From positions 1-5,625 of the forward strand of contig JAPLYQ010000089.1 of the NCBI GenBank assembly GCA_026395475.1: DNA of 5,625 nucleotides, given 5' to 3'. The notes under the pieces are model-generated. The model did no database searches. It worked only from the letters and a program-made list of their open reading frames with translations, and was not told the DNA's origin. Shown here piece after piece: positions 5,572-5,625 of this stretch. This DNA comes from Candidatus Roizmanbacteria bacterium (GTDB lineage: Bacteria; Patescibacteriota; Microgenomatia; UBA1406; GWC2-37-13). Position 1 is the stretch's first letter; every line of letters starts with the position of its first letter. The translations under genes were made by a program, and so were the position numbers.

Positions 5572-5576
5572 AATTT

Positions 5577-5605
5577 AATATATAAATGAATAAATTAATA
5601 GTTAA
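5577..5605 (-). promoter_or_regulatory. Probable glnA promoter
   Basis: On the minus strand TTAACT (5605-5600), a 17-nt spacer and TATATT (5582-5577) lie upstream of glnA, with five bases (AAATT) before the ATG at 5571. The -35 matches TTGACA at 4 of 6 and the -10 matches TATAAT at 5 of 6. The surrounding 54 bp are extremely AT-rich, so chance matches are likely, but spacing agrees with the other genes here and again implies a leaderless mRNA. Confidence 0.45.
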
Positions 5606-5625
5606 AATTTAATAAATTAATATAA

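Overview
The window reads as an AT-rich bacterial chromosome segment with compact gene packing, short intergenic gaps and almost no Shine-Dalgarno sequences. Several genes have a -10-like hexamer only 5-6 nt before the ATG, the layout of leaderless mRNAs. This, with a membrane-anchored MurF-like ligase and a slightly divergent HflX, suggests a small-genome lineage such as Patescibacteria (CPR). That placement is an inference from gene style; there is no rRNA or marker gene here to prove it.

Layout. Positions 1-2181 hold three minus-strand genes: the first 316 codons of a MurF-type Mur ligase (running off the left edge), an alpha/beta hydrolase whose 3' end overlaps the murF start by 14 nt, and a GNAT acetyltransferase split by an apparent one-base deletion. 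A divergent intergenic region (2182-2317) separates these from hflX on the plus strand (2318-3445), encoding the ribosome-associated GTPase HflX. Glutamine synthetase (glnA, minus, 5571-4135) lies at the right end and converges with hflX.

The 690-base gap between hflX and glnA is not empty. From left to right it has a 79-bp MITE-like palindromic repeat, a GC-rich hairpin that ends in T5 on the minus strand, about 300 bp of strikingly A-rich/T-poor sequence (minus-strand sense), a near-consensus sigma70-type promoter on the minus strand (TTGACA, 17-nt spacer, TACATT), a short open frame without a start codon, and the glnA terminator. Promoter, body and terminator together outline an apparently non-coding minus-strand transcript of about 360 nt that I cannot assign to a known RNA family. 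It is the best candidate for something undescribed.

Functional links: the hydrolase and the Mur ligase are co-transcribed and plausibly translationally coupled, pointing to cell-envelope work. HflX (ribosome rescue/splitting), glutamine synthetase (ammonia assimilation) and the acetyltransferase have no evident pathway link to them and seem to be simple neighbours.
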